Source of the DNA: Nitrosomonadales bacterium
Lineage (GTDB): Bacteria; Pseudomonadota; Gammaproteobacteria; Burkholderiales; Gallionellaceae
Direction of reading: 5' to 3'
NCBI GenBank assembly: GCA_003235435.1
Contig: QJWF01000211.1
Coordinates: 1-8,430 of the forward strand
Length of the DNA: 8,430 bases
This document shows positions 1 to 6,527 of this stretch, piece by piece (position 1 is the first letter of the stretch; the number at the start of each line of letters is the position of its first letter). The notes beneath the pieces were generated by a model. The model was not told where the DNA came from. It made no database searches and worked only from the letters and a program-made list of their open reading frames with translations. Made by a program: the position numbers and the translations under genes.

Positions 1-1
1 G

Positions 2-679
2 CTGCTGTGTTCCCCGCACAATCCGGTCGGAAGGGTGTGGCAGCCGGACGAGTTGCAGGCGCTGCTCGAAATCTGCCGGCGCTATGGGGTCGCAGTGGTG
101 TCGGACGAGATCCATGCGGACCTGACCTGTCCCGGTATACATCACACACCGCTGGGCAGATTGAACGATGGTGAGGTCAAGATCATCACTGCCATTGCGC
201 CCAGCAAGACTTTCAATACACCGGGGCTGGGGCTCTCAGCCCTGATCGTGCCGGATCAAATGGATCGGACCGCGATAGCAAAAGCCTTCGGCACTTTGCA
301 TGTCGGCGCTGCAAACCCGTTCGGCGTCGTGGCATTCGAGGCCGCTTATCGCGAGGGTGCAACCTGGTTGGCAGGCTTGCTCGATTATCTTGAAACAACA
401 CGCCGGTTCGTGCGCGAATTTATGCTGCAGCACCTGCCGCGGATAAAGCTGGTAGAACCGGAAGGCACATTTCTGTTATGGCTGGATTGCAGGGCGATGG
501 AACTGAACGACAAGGAGCTTGAGCGCTTCTTCGTCCGTCAGGCAGGTGTTGGATTGAGTGCCGGTACAATCTTCGGCGAGCAAGGCAGCGGCTTCATGCG
601 CATGAACATCGCCGCGCCGCGAAGCGTTATCGCACAAGCGCTGGAAAATATCGCTAATGCTGGGCGCTCGCGACAGTGA
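2..679 (+). CDS. MalY/PatB-family PLP-dependent C-S lyase / aminotransferase, 5'-truncated
   Basis: This is the C-terminal 225 residues of a fold-type I PLP enzyme. The reading frame is open to the left edge and begins with LLCSPHNPVGRVW, the PatB/MalY signature that contacts the cofactor and substrate. The family is about 390 residues long, so roughly 40% lies outside the window. SDEIHADL carries the Asp that binds the PLP pyridine nitrogen (codon 104-106). APSKTFNTPGL carries the Schiff-base Lys (codon 206-208). GFMRMNIAAPRS near the C-terminus carries the Arg that binds the substrate carboxylate. Known members are cystathionine beta-lyases or cysteine-S-conjugate beta-lyases that release a thiol, pyruvate and ammonia in the cytoplasm. 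The gene ends 9 bases from the end of the convergent transporter gene. Since egtB and egtD lie just beyond it, it could supply the final C-S lyase step of ergothioneine synthesis; that is inference. The family call is firm, the substrate unknown. The GTG at 35 is internal, not the start. Confidence 0.9.
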   Translation: MLCSPHNPVGRVWQPDELQALLEICRRYGVAVVSDEIHADLTCPGIHHTPLGRLNDGEVKIITAIAPSKTFNTPGLGLSALIVPDQMDRTAIAKAFGTLHVGAANPFGVVAFEAAYREGATWLAGLLDYLETTRRFVREFMLQHLPRIKLVEPEGTFLLWLDCRAMELNDKELERFFVRQAGVGLSAGTIFGEQGSGFMRMNIAAPRSVIAQALENIANAGRSRQ

Positions 680-688
680 AGCGTCATA

Positions 689-1528
689 TCAAATCCTCCC
701 GGTGCGCAATACCAGCGCGATCCCACCAAGTATCAACACGGAAGCGATCAGCAATCCCGGTGTTGCGGTCTCACCCATCAACACGATGCCGCCGAGCGCC
801 GCGATCACCGGCGCGCTGAGTTGCACTGTCGAGGCTGTCACTGCCCGCATTTGCTGCAATACCCGATACCACATCACATAACCCAGCGCGGAAGACAACG
901 AACCGGACAATACTGCATACAGCACTCCATGCGCATCCAGCGTCATCCAGGGCAGGGCAAGCAAGGACATTCCTATGGTGAGCGGCGCTGCGCGAAGAAA
1001 GTTGCCCGAGGTGGATGCGGCCGGATTTGCCGCTTTGCGCCCGAACAGTGAATACATCCCCCATGATATCCCGCTCGCCAGCATCAGCACCGAGTCCAGC
1101 AGGGATGGGGCGTGTGCGCCGGGTAGCACCAGTATCACCAATCCTGCCATCGCCGCGGCGAAGCCGATACTTTGCCAGTTGCTCATGCGTTCGCCGGCGA
1201 TGTATCCCGCCAATAGCATGGTAGCCTGCACCGCTCCGAACAGCATCAAAGCGCCCGCACCGGTGTCTATGGTGCGGTAGGCGAAAGAGAGCGTGGCTGC
1301 ATAGATGAACAAGGCTAGCGCACTGCGCCATGATCCATGCCCGAGCGATGACTGTTTCCGCCGGCGCATCACCAGCCAGAGCATCGCCACAGCGGAAAGA
1401 ATTCGCACTGTGGTGAAACTTGCCGGATCGACGGAGGTTTCCTTGAGCGCAAGCCGGCACAGCACGGAATTGGCCGCGAAAGCTACCATGGTCAGTGCCG
1501 TATAGGAGGCGAGTCGAATTTTGTTCAC
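689..1528 (-). CDS. EamA/DMT-superfamily membrane transporter
   Basis: The product is a 279-residue, almost wholly hydrophobic protein with the length and pattern of a ten-helix drug/metabolite transporter made of two EamA repeats. The first half begins with SYTALTMVAFAANSVLCRLAL, a typical EamA first helix with the conserved N-x-x-x-x-R/K pattern. The second half contains SGISWGMYSLFGRKA and ends in a Gly/Leu-rich helix followed by a short basic tail (RTGRI). Family members mostly export amino acids, metabolites or drugs across the inner membrane. The start is GTG at 1528, 13 bases after the egtD stop. I see no good ribosome binding site, so translation may depend on coupling to egtD. As the last gene of the DUF427-egtB-egtD operon it is a candidate exporter of ergothioneine, hercynine or a related compound, but the sequence itself does not reveal the substrate. 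Confidence 0.9.
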   Translation of the reverse strand: MNKIRLASYTALTMVAFAANSVLCRLALKETSVDPASFTTVRILSAVAMLWLVMRRRKQSSLGHGSWRSALALFIYAATLSFAYRTIDTGAGALMLFGAVQATMLLAGYIAGERMSNWQSIGFAAAMAGLVILVLPGAHAPSLLDSVLMLASGISWGMYSLFGRKAANPAASTSGNFLRAAPLTIGMSLLALPWMTLDAHGVLYAVLSGSLSSALGYVMWYRVLQQMRAVTASTVQLSAPVIAALGGIVLMGETATPGLLIASVLILGGIALVLRTGRI

Positions 1529-1541
1529 GGTCGATTCGAGG

Positions 1542-2540
1542 TCAGTACGCGTGTCGCGGAAGGTTGCGCGGCTCGGTGGGGGACTGGCTCAAATAATGCA
1601 CATTGAACAGACCTTTCCTGTCTGCCCACAGCATTTTCGGATACCACCCCGCTTTTCGCGCCAGCAATTCGAATTCCCGTGTGGAATATTTGTAGGAGTT
1701 CTCGGTGTGTATGGATTCGCCCTTGTCGAAATGAAACGATTCATCGTCCAGTCTTATGATCTGCCGCTGCCTGCTTACCAGGTGAAGTTCGATGCGCCCT
1801 GGTGAGGTATTGTAATAGGCGTAGTGTGCAAAGCCTCCAGGGTCGAGTTGCGCGCCAAGTTCACTTTTGATGCGAACAAGCAGATTGAGATTGAATGCCG
1901 CGGTATAGCCGCTTGCATCGTTGTACGCTGCATTCAGCATCGCCGGCGATTTCTTGCAATCCACCCCGATCAGCAGCGCTCCGTTCCGCCCGGCCAACTG
2001 CGCAGCATGCCGCAGCAATTGCACCGCTTCGTCGGGCGCATAATTGCCGATTGTGGAACCGGGAAAGAAAATAACCCGCCGAAGGTTCTTGTGATCTTCG
2101 AGAACCAAATGGGGTAATCGTGTGTAGTCTGCGCACAGCGGTTGCATATGCATGGCCGGAAACATCGTCTTGAGCCTCCGTGTACTTTGCAGCAAGTGAG
2201 GTTCGCAGATGTCAATCGGCACATATGCGGCATCTTCAGCCAGGTGGCGCAGCAGCAACGGTGTCTTGGTCGCGCTGCCGCTGCCAAGCTCTATCAGTGC
2301 ACAGGAAGTGCCGATCAGCTTTGCCATATGTGCGCCGAACTGATCGAGAATGCCGGTTTCGGCGCGCGTCGGGTAATACTCAGGCGTGGTACAGATCAGA
2401 TCGAACAGTTCCGAACCGCGCGCATCGTAAAAATATTTCGGGGGTATCGACCGCGGTTTCCGGCGCAAGCAGTTGCGGATTGTGGTGCGGAAATCATCTT
2501 CGTCTTGACAAGCTTGCAGTACTGGAGACTCATTTCGCAT
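1542..2540 (-). CDS. egtD: L-histidine N-alpha-methyltransferase EgtD
   Basis: EgtD transfers three methyl groups from S-adenosylmethionine to the alpha-amino group of histidine, making hercynine, the first intermediate of ergothioneine. The protein has 332 residues; the mycobacterial enzyme has about 321. ELGSGSATKT (84-93) is the SAM-binding glycine loop and FFPGSTIGNY (158-167) is the family signature. The histidine-binding residues known from the mycobacterial structure appear conserved: Tyr38, Tyr56, Asn166, Tyr206, Glu280 and Ser282. The start is fixed by a strong GGAGGA site (2552-2547) six bases before the ATG, and by a one-base TGATG overlap with the egtB stop. The frame stays open upstream to 2870, but that part lies inside egtB and does not resemble EgtD. 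It is translationally coupled to egtB and followed 13 bases later by the transporter gene. Confidence 0.96.
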   Translation of the reverse strand: MRNESPVLQACQDEDDFRTTIRNCLRRKPRSIPPKYFYDARGSELFDLICTTPEYYPTRAETGILDQFGAHMAKLIGTSCALIELGSGSATKTPLLLRHLAEDAAYVPIDICEPHLLQSTRRLKTMFPAMHMQPLCADYTRLPHLVLEDHKNLRRVIFFPGSTIGNYAPDEAVQLLRHAAQLAGRNGALLIGVDCKKSPAMLNAAYNDASGYTAAFNLNLLVRIKSELGAQLDPGGFAHYAYYNTSPGRIELHLVSRQRQIIRLDDESFHFDKGESIHTENSYKYSTREFELLARKAGWYPKMLWADRKGLFNVHYLSQSPTEPRNLPRHAY

Positions 2541-3814
2541 CACCGGTCCTCCGCCAGGCGCAGGCCGGAGAACATCCATCGGTCTGCAGGTCTGAAAAAA
2601 TTGCGAAAGGTGGCGCGTATGTGTTTCTGCGCCGTGACACAGCAACCGCCACGCAGCACCATCTGGCCGCTCATGAACTTTCCGTTGTATTCCCCCAGCG
2701 TGCCGGGCAAGGGATGAAATCCCGGATACGGCGTATACGGACTTTGCGTCCATTCCCACAGGTCCCCATACAACTGGGTGAGGCCGGGCTGGCTGGCTAC
2801 CTGGGGATGAAGCGATCCGGATTCGAGAAAATTTCCTGCGATCGGCAGGGTTGACGCGACGTGTTCCCACTCCGCCTCGGTCGGCAACCTCTTGTTATCC
2901 CATCGAGCATAGGCATCGGCCTCGTAATAACTCAGGTGTGCGACAGGTTCGTTCGGGTTTAGTGGCTGAATGCCTGATAAGGTGAATTGCTGCCAGTCGT
3001 TGCCTTCATTGAGCCAATATAGAGGTGCTAGCCAGTTCCGGGTGTTGATGGTGTGCCATCCGTCTGAAAGCCACAGTTCTGGGCGTTGGTAACCGCCGTC
3101 AGAGATGAAAGCAAGATATTCTTCGTTGCTCACCAAACGATCTGCCAGCCGAAAATCCTGCAGCAAGGTATGGTGCCTGGGACGTTCATTGTCAAATGAA
3201 AAACCCACTCCGTCATGACCGATCTCGACGATCCCTCCGGCGAATGTCTGCCAGTCCATATCTGTGACGGTTGATTGAGTTACAGATACGTTGCGATAAA
3301 CCGGTTTGATCGGATTGAAAAAGAAATTGTATTTCACGTCCATCAGCAACAACTCCTGGTGCTGGGTTTCGTGTTCGATGCCCAGTTCCATTCTCGCGAG
3401 GACGTCGTGTGCGGATCGTTGTGGCAGACTCATCAGCAGCGCCTGCAGCGCATCATTCACATGGCTTCGATAACGGTATATCTCCGAAACGGTCGGGCGC
3501 GACAAAAGGCCGCGCTGCGCCCGAGGGAAAAATGTTCCTGCAGTTTCATAATAAGAATTAAACAGATGCGCGTAAGCTTCATTGTAAACGCGGTAATCCT
3601 GCGCAAAAGGCAGCAGGATGAACGTTTCGAAGAACCATGTGGTATGTGCAAGATGCCACTTGGGCGGGCTGACGTCTGCGCAGGATTGGATGACATAGTC
3701 CTCTGTCTCAAGCGGCACGCACAATGATTCGGTGCGAGCTCTCACTTCACCCAGGCGGCGACCTAACGTCATCGCCTGGTCTGATGTGCCGGCATGCGGT
3801 TGTTGAAGGTCCAT
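2540..3814 (-). CDS. egtB: Ergothioneine biosynthesis sulfoxide synthase EgtB
   Basis: This non-haem iron enzyme uses oxygen to form the C-S bond between hercynine and a thiol donor, giving a sulfoxide. The 424-residue protein has an N-terminal DinB-like helical domain (about 15-170) and a C-terminal formylglycine-enzyme-like domain (about 185-424). The likely iron ligands are His57 (HLAHTTW) and His148/His152 (HETQH). The C-terminal domain shows RLPTEAEWE (309-317), GDLWEWTQSPY (350-360), VLRGG (386-390) and FRNFF...FSGLRLAEDR to the end. There is a Tyr-Tyr pair at 88-89 (NSYYE), and FRNFF stands where mycobacterial EgtB has FRNWD. Both are features I associate with the class that uses free cysteine rather than gamma-glutamylcysteine; this assignment rests on recalled structures. 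The ATG at 3814 follows AAGGA (3825-3821) and lies 3 bases after the DUF427 stop. OvoA is an alternative, but it is longer, carries its own methyltransferase domain and does not need EgtD. Confidence 0.96.
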   Translation of the reverse strand: MDLQQPHAGTSDQAMTLGRRLGEVRARTESLCVPLETEDYVIQSCADVSPPKWHLAHTTWFFETFILLPFAQDYRVYNEAYAHLFNSYYETAGTFFPRAQRGLLSRPTVSEIYRYRSHVNDALQALLMSLPQRSAHDVLARMELGIEHETQHQELLLMDVKYNFFFNPIKPVYRNVSVTQSTVTDMDWQTFAGGIVEIGHDGVGFSFDNERPRHHTLLQDFRLADRLVSNEEYLAFISDGGYQRPELWLSDGWHTINTRNWLAPLYWLNEGNDWQQFTLSGIQPLNPNEPVAHLSYYEADAYARWDNKRLPTEAEWEHVASTLPIAGNFLESGSLHPQVASQPGLTQLYGDLWEWTQSPYTPYPGFHPLPGTLGEYNGKFMSGQMVLRGGCCVTAQKHIRATFRNFFRPADRWMFSGLRLAEDR

Positions 3815-3817
3815 GAA

Positions 3818-4108
3818 CTATCCTTCCACCTTGACGCCATGCCAGAGGGCGACTTGATCCCTGGTGTGCGCCGCCATGTTGGATGGCTCGGAGTAATTCC
3901 TTGCGGCACCGCTGTTGACCTGCACATCCACAACCACGACGTCGTATTTTCCTACACCTTTCAGTGGACAGATGGTATGTGTGCCGCTCGGATGCAGACA
4001 TTCGCGCTTCACTGCGGAGAGCTGAAAATACATATTCCCCTCTATCCGATGAATCTCGCCGGCAGTCGTATCGGCGATCACCTGGTTCTTGCATGTCGAT
4101 GTTGGCAT
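3818..4108 (-). CDS. DUF427 domain protein, first gene of the egt operon
   Basis: This small protein of 96 residues is easily missed because longer spurious frames overlap it. It matches the DUF427 (NTP_transf_9) consensus along its whole length: RIEGNMYF (21-28), a conserved Ser-Val near 31-33, THTICPLKG (43-51) with Cys47, YDVVVVD (55-61), NSGAARNY (65-72), VALWHGVKVEG at the C-terminus. No signal peptide or membrane segment is visible, so it should be cytoplasmic. Despite the Pfam name, no reaction is established for single-domain members that I know of. The ATG at 4108 is preceded by GGAG (4118-4115) at six bases. The stop is three bases before the egtB start, so the two genes almost certainly share a transcript. 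A role tied to ergothioneine synthesis or redox stress is inference from position only. Confidence 0.9.
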   Translation of the reverse strand: MPTSTCKNQVIADTTAGEIHRIEGNMYFQLSAVKRECLHPSGTHTICPLKGVGKYDVVVVDVQVNSGAARNYSEPSNMAAHTRDQVALWHGVKVEG

Positions 4109-4348
4109 GATTTTCTCCGGGTGGGATACGGGCGGGGAGATGCATCATCGTAATCGCAATCAGCCTTTTCGTCGCTTCATGCAAGGCAAAGCTTACAACA
4201 GGTGAGCCGTGATAACTACCATGATGCCGTGCAAAGTATTCGCGATTAGCGGTCTGTATATGCACGCATGATCAGCAACGCAGCGGCGACCGGATTTAAA
4301 AAGAGGTAAACTTGGTCACCCAGCATCACATGAGTGCACGTTTACGGA
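4109..4348. promoter_or_regulatory. Divergent promoter region between the egt operon and the GNAT-nitrilase operon
   Basis: These 240 bases contain no supported gene and separate two divergent four-gene operons, so promoters for both must lie here or very near. The stretch is richer in A/T than its flanks, for example around 4235-4262 (a TATATG at about 4257-4262) and the TTTAAAAAG at 4295-4303. I could not find a pair of -35 and -10 hexamers with acceptable spacing on either strand. A short ATGCACGCAT palindrome near 4258-4267 is too small to call an operator. AAAGAGG at 4300-4306 looks like a ribosome binding site but is about 40 bases from the chosen GNAT start. The region is named by position, not by a recognised motif. 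Confidence 0.5.
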
Positions 4349-5008
4349 ATGAGCCGAAAAGTAATTGTCCGAAATACCACCAGCGCCGATGTAATACCGT
4401 TGATCGAATTGCAAAAGCGAGTCTATCCGACCATCCCCCACTGGCGCGAGGATTTGCTGATGCATCAGCTGAAGATTTTTCCTCAGGGCCAGTTCGTAGC
4501 CGAGATCGATGGTGAGCTTGTCGGCGCATCAAGCTCGTTCGTGGTTGCGTGGGATGAATGGCAAGTCGAACATACATGGAAGGACATCACCGCGCGAGGC
4601 AGTTTCGACACACACAATCCGGAAGGACGCACGCTTTATGCGGCAGAAGTGTTCGTTCATCCGCGCAAGCGCGGTACGGGAATCGGACATGCCCTGTACC
4701 GGGAGCGCCGGATTTTGTGCAGGCAACTTAACCTGAAACGCATCATCGCCTGTGGGCGTCTGCCGGGCTACCATCTTTACGCCGATCGGATGCCTGCAGA
4801 GTTATATGCGCAAAAAGTCGTGTGGGGTGACATTCATGACATAGTGCTCAGCTTCCAGTTGCACGAAGGATTCCATTATTGCGGCATAGTCAGCGGCTAT
4901 ATACCCGAAGACCGCGAAAGCAGGGGGTATGCCGCACTGATCGTCTGGCTCAACCCGCGATACAATGAAAAAAAGCCCAGCCTCTTAGTCCAAGGAGCCG
5001 TCACGTGA
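4349..5008 (+). CDS. GNAT-family N-acyltransferase
   Basis: The product is a 219-residue GNAT protein. The acyl-CoA pyrophosphate-binding motif A is clear at 106-113 (RKRGTGIG), following the beta-4 strand LYAAEVFVHP (97-105). The N-terminus VIVRNTTSADVIPLIELQ (5-22) is the usual first strand and helix, with a strand-turn-strand FVAEIDGELVGASS at 49-62. GNAT enzymes transfer an acyl group, usually acetyl, from CoA to an amine; the acceptor here is unknown. An in-frame TGA at 4331 limits the start to GTG 4334 or ATG 4349. I chose 4349 because MSRKVIVRNT is a natural GNAT N-terminus; neither start has a good ribosome binding site. The 3' end overlaps the nitrilase gene by 4 bases (GTGA). In other bacteria a protein of this kind is fused to a nitrilase domain (B. 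subtilis YhcX type), so the two products probably act on one pathway or form a complex. Confidence 0.88.
   Translation: MSRKVIVRNTTSADVIPLIELQKRVYPTIPHWREDLLMHQLKIFPQGQFVAEIDGELVGASSSFVVAWDEWQVEHTWKDITARGSFDTHNPEGRTLYAAEVFVHPRKRGTGIGHALYRERRILCRQLNLKRIIACGRLPGYHLYADRMPAELYAQKVVWGDIHDIVLSFQLHEGFHYCGIVSGYIPEDRESRGYAALIVWLNPRYNEKKPSLLVQGAVT
4992..4997 (+). promoter_or_regulatory. Ribosome binding site for the GTG-started nitrilase gene
   Basis: AAGGAG lies inside the end of the GNAT gene, seven bases before GTG 5005. It supports GTG as the true start of the nitrilase gene and translational coupling of the two genes through the GTGA overlap. Confidence 0.75.
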
Positions 5009-5898
5009 AAGTCCGTATCGCAGCAGTGCAGTATTTACTCCGCTCAATCAACGACTGGGATGGTTTTGAAAACCAGGTCCGGTTCATGCTCAAGGCTGCA
5101 GCCGAATACAAACCTAACTTCGTCATGCTTCCTGAAATATTCACCAGCCAGTTGCTGTCCTTCCTGGATACGGATAACGACATCAAGGCTGCAGTCAGGC
5201 GTATGAACGACTACACGCCGCGCTACAAGGTTCTGATGGCCGAGATGGCCAGGAAGTACAATTACTATCTGATTGCCGGCAGCCACCCCAACATGCGCGA
5301 TGGCCTGCTCTACAACACAGCGTTCATGTTCACTCCGCAAGGAGATGTGTTCATGCAGGACAAGATCCATCGCACCAGATGGGAACGCGACAAGTGGGAT
5401 ACGACTTCAGGCAGCAAGTTGCATCTGTTCCAGACCGACTACGGTGCCATCGGCATCCTGCTTTGCTACGACATCGAGTTCCCCGAACTGGCTCGCATGG
5501 TTTGCGAGGCTGGTGCTGACATCCTGTTCGTTCCGTCGTCCACCGATGACCGACAGGGTTTTTGGCGGGTGCGTTACTGCGCCCACGCGCGAGCCATCGA
5601 GAACCAGGTATATGTTGCGATGACCAGCACCGTCGGAAACCTCGCGGTGGAAGGGCTGAGCATGCATTACGGTCAGGCAAGCATCATGACTCCTTCCGAC
5701 TTCCCGTTCTCGCGCGATGGCATTGCCGCAGAAGGCGTGACCAACATGGAACAGGTGGTGGTCGCTGACGTCGATCTTGATGCACTGACACAGAACCGCA
5801 TCAACGGAACCACGATCCCGTTATACGACAAGATGCGGCAGGTTTACAAAGATCCGGTTGAAATCGTTTTCGCGCGGAGTACCCCAGGGAAGGCATGA
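5005..5898 (+). CDS. Carbon-nitrogen hydrolase (nitrilase superfamily)
   Basis: This 297-residue cytoplasmic hydrolase has the complete Glu-Lys-Cys triad of the superfamily: Glu44 in VMLPEIF, Lys120 in MQDKIHRT and Cys154 in LLCYDIEFPE. The first strand VRIAAVQY and the CAHARAIENQVYV motif that follows the catalytic cysteine are also typical. The family cleaves amides, carbamoyl groups or nitriles through a cysteine thioester. The substrate here cannot be read from sequence. MQDKIHRTRWERDKW and the late NRINGTTIPLYDKMRQVY resemble the C-terminal half of fused GNAT-nitrilase proteins. The gene starts with GTG behind AAGGAG, overlaps the GNAT gene by 4 bases and overlaps the next gene by 4 bases (ATGA at 5895). 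Possible roles are release of a small amide or repair of a damaged metabolite, as with Nit1/Nit2 enzymes on deaminated glutathione; both are inference. Confidence 0.92.
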   Translation: MKVRIAAVQYLLRSINDWDGFENQVRFMLKAAAEYKPNFVMLPEIFTSQLLSFLDTDNDIKAAVRRMNDYTPRYKVLMAEMARKYNYYLIAGSHPNMRDGLLYNTAFMFTPQGDVFMQDKIHRTRWERDKWDTTSGSKLHLFQTDYGAIGILLCYDIEFPELARMVCEAGADILFVPSSTDDRQGFWRVRYCAHARAIENQVYVAMTSTVGNLAVEGLSMHYGQASIMTPSDFPFSRDGIAAEGVTNMEQVVVADVDLDALTQNRINGTTIPLYDKMRQVYKDPVEIVFARSTPGKA

Positions 5899-6527
5899 CT
5901 GTCCGAATCTGCTTTATACGCCATGGTGAGACTGACTGGAATGTTGCAAAGCGCATACAGGGTCAAACCGACATTCCTCTGAACGAGACGGGGCACAGCC
6001 AGGCGTTGGCGATGGCCTTTAACGCTGCCCATTATAATTTCAGCGCGATCTATAGCAGCGACCTGAGCCGTGCCTATCACACCGCACAGATGGTTGCGAC
6101 AAGGCGCGGGCTTGAAGTAATAACCGTGGCGCATCTGCGCGAGCGTCATTACGGAATATTCCAGGGTATCACTGCGGAAGAAGGAGCGAAACGCCATCCC
6201 GAGGCGCACGCCCATTATGTGTCGCGCAACCTCGAGTATGATTTTGAAACGGGCGAAAGTCTGAACGGGTTCGCGCAACGCGTCGGTATGGCGATCGATG
6301 ATCTGATCAGGCATCACAGCGGGCAGATCATCGCTGCGGTCAGCCACGCGGGCGTGCTCGATATCGTCTATCGCAAGGCGACCGGAAGACCATTGCATAC
6401 CGCTCGCGATTTCGTGATACCCAACTGTGCGCTGAACTGGTTTCATTTCGATGGTCAGGGGTGGCATTTGGAGGCGTGGGACGACCACCACCACTTGGCC
6501 AAGGTGCTGATGGAATCGGCGGAATGA
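5895..6527 (+). CDS. Histidine phosphatase family protein (phosphoglycerate-mutase fold)
   Basis: The 210-residue protein has the full histidine-phosphatase active site. RHGETDWN (9-16) contains the nucleophile His10. Arg59 follows YSSDLSRA. RERHYG (82-87) contains the acid Glu83. The second catalytic His151 lies in VSHAGVL. Its length and lack of the GpmA insertion point to a phosphatase rather than a mutase; relatives include CobC (alpha-ribazole phosphatase) and broad-specificity phosphatases such as PhoE and GpmB. No other cobalamin gene is present, so a CobC role has no support from context. AGGGA (5886-5890) lies four bases before the ATG, which overlaps the nitrilase stop (ATGA). Its end overlaps the next gene, another member of the same fold. 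Substrate unknown. Confidence 0.92.
   Translation: MTVRICFIRHGETDWNVAKRIQGQTDIPLNETGHSQALAMAFNAAHYNFSAIYSSDLSRAYHTAQMVATRRGLEVITVAHLRERHYGIFQGITAEEGAKRHPEAHAHYVSRNLEYDFETGESLNGFAQRVGMAIDDLIRHHSGQIIAAVSHAGVLDIVYRKATGRPLHTARDFVIPNCALNWFHFDGQGWHLEAWDDHHHLAKVLMESAE

Noticed and set aside
2142..2854. Plus-strand open frames opposite egtD and egtB
   Set aside because: Both are antisense shadows with unnatural composition; the minus-strand genes match their families throughout.
1542..2870. Extended EgtD frame starting at 2870, giving 442 residues
   Set aside because: The first 110 residues lie inside egtB and do not resemble EgtD. A strong GGAGGA site and the TGATG overlap place the start at 2540.
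3747..4265. Minus-strand open frame of 172 residues upstream of egtB
   Set aside because: It overlaps the DUF427 gene and the start of egtB in another frame and has a low-complexity, Arg/His-rich composition. The DUF427 frame matches a known family along its whole length.
4331..4348. GTG 4334 as the GNAT start
   Set aside because: It directly follows an in-frame TGA, adds only five residues and has no ribosome binding site. It cannot be fully excluded, but ATG 4349 gives a more natural N-terminus.
4312..4515. TTG-started frame behind the AAAGAGG at 4300-4306
   Set aside because: The Shine-Dalgarno-like site is well placed for TTG 4312, but the 67-residue product overlaps the GNAT gene in another frame and looks like no protein family.
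5844..6494. Minus-strand open frame of 216 residues opposite the first histidine phosphatase gene
   Set aside because: It is antisense to a well-supported family member and has no recognisable motif.
6461..6523. N-terminal extension of the GpmA-like protein to 6461
   Set aside because: The extra 21 residues are Gly/Pro-rich and come from the end of the preceding phosphatase gene in another frame. The family begins close to the RHG motif, which fits ATG 6524 or 6527.
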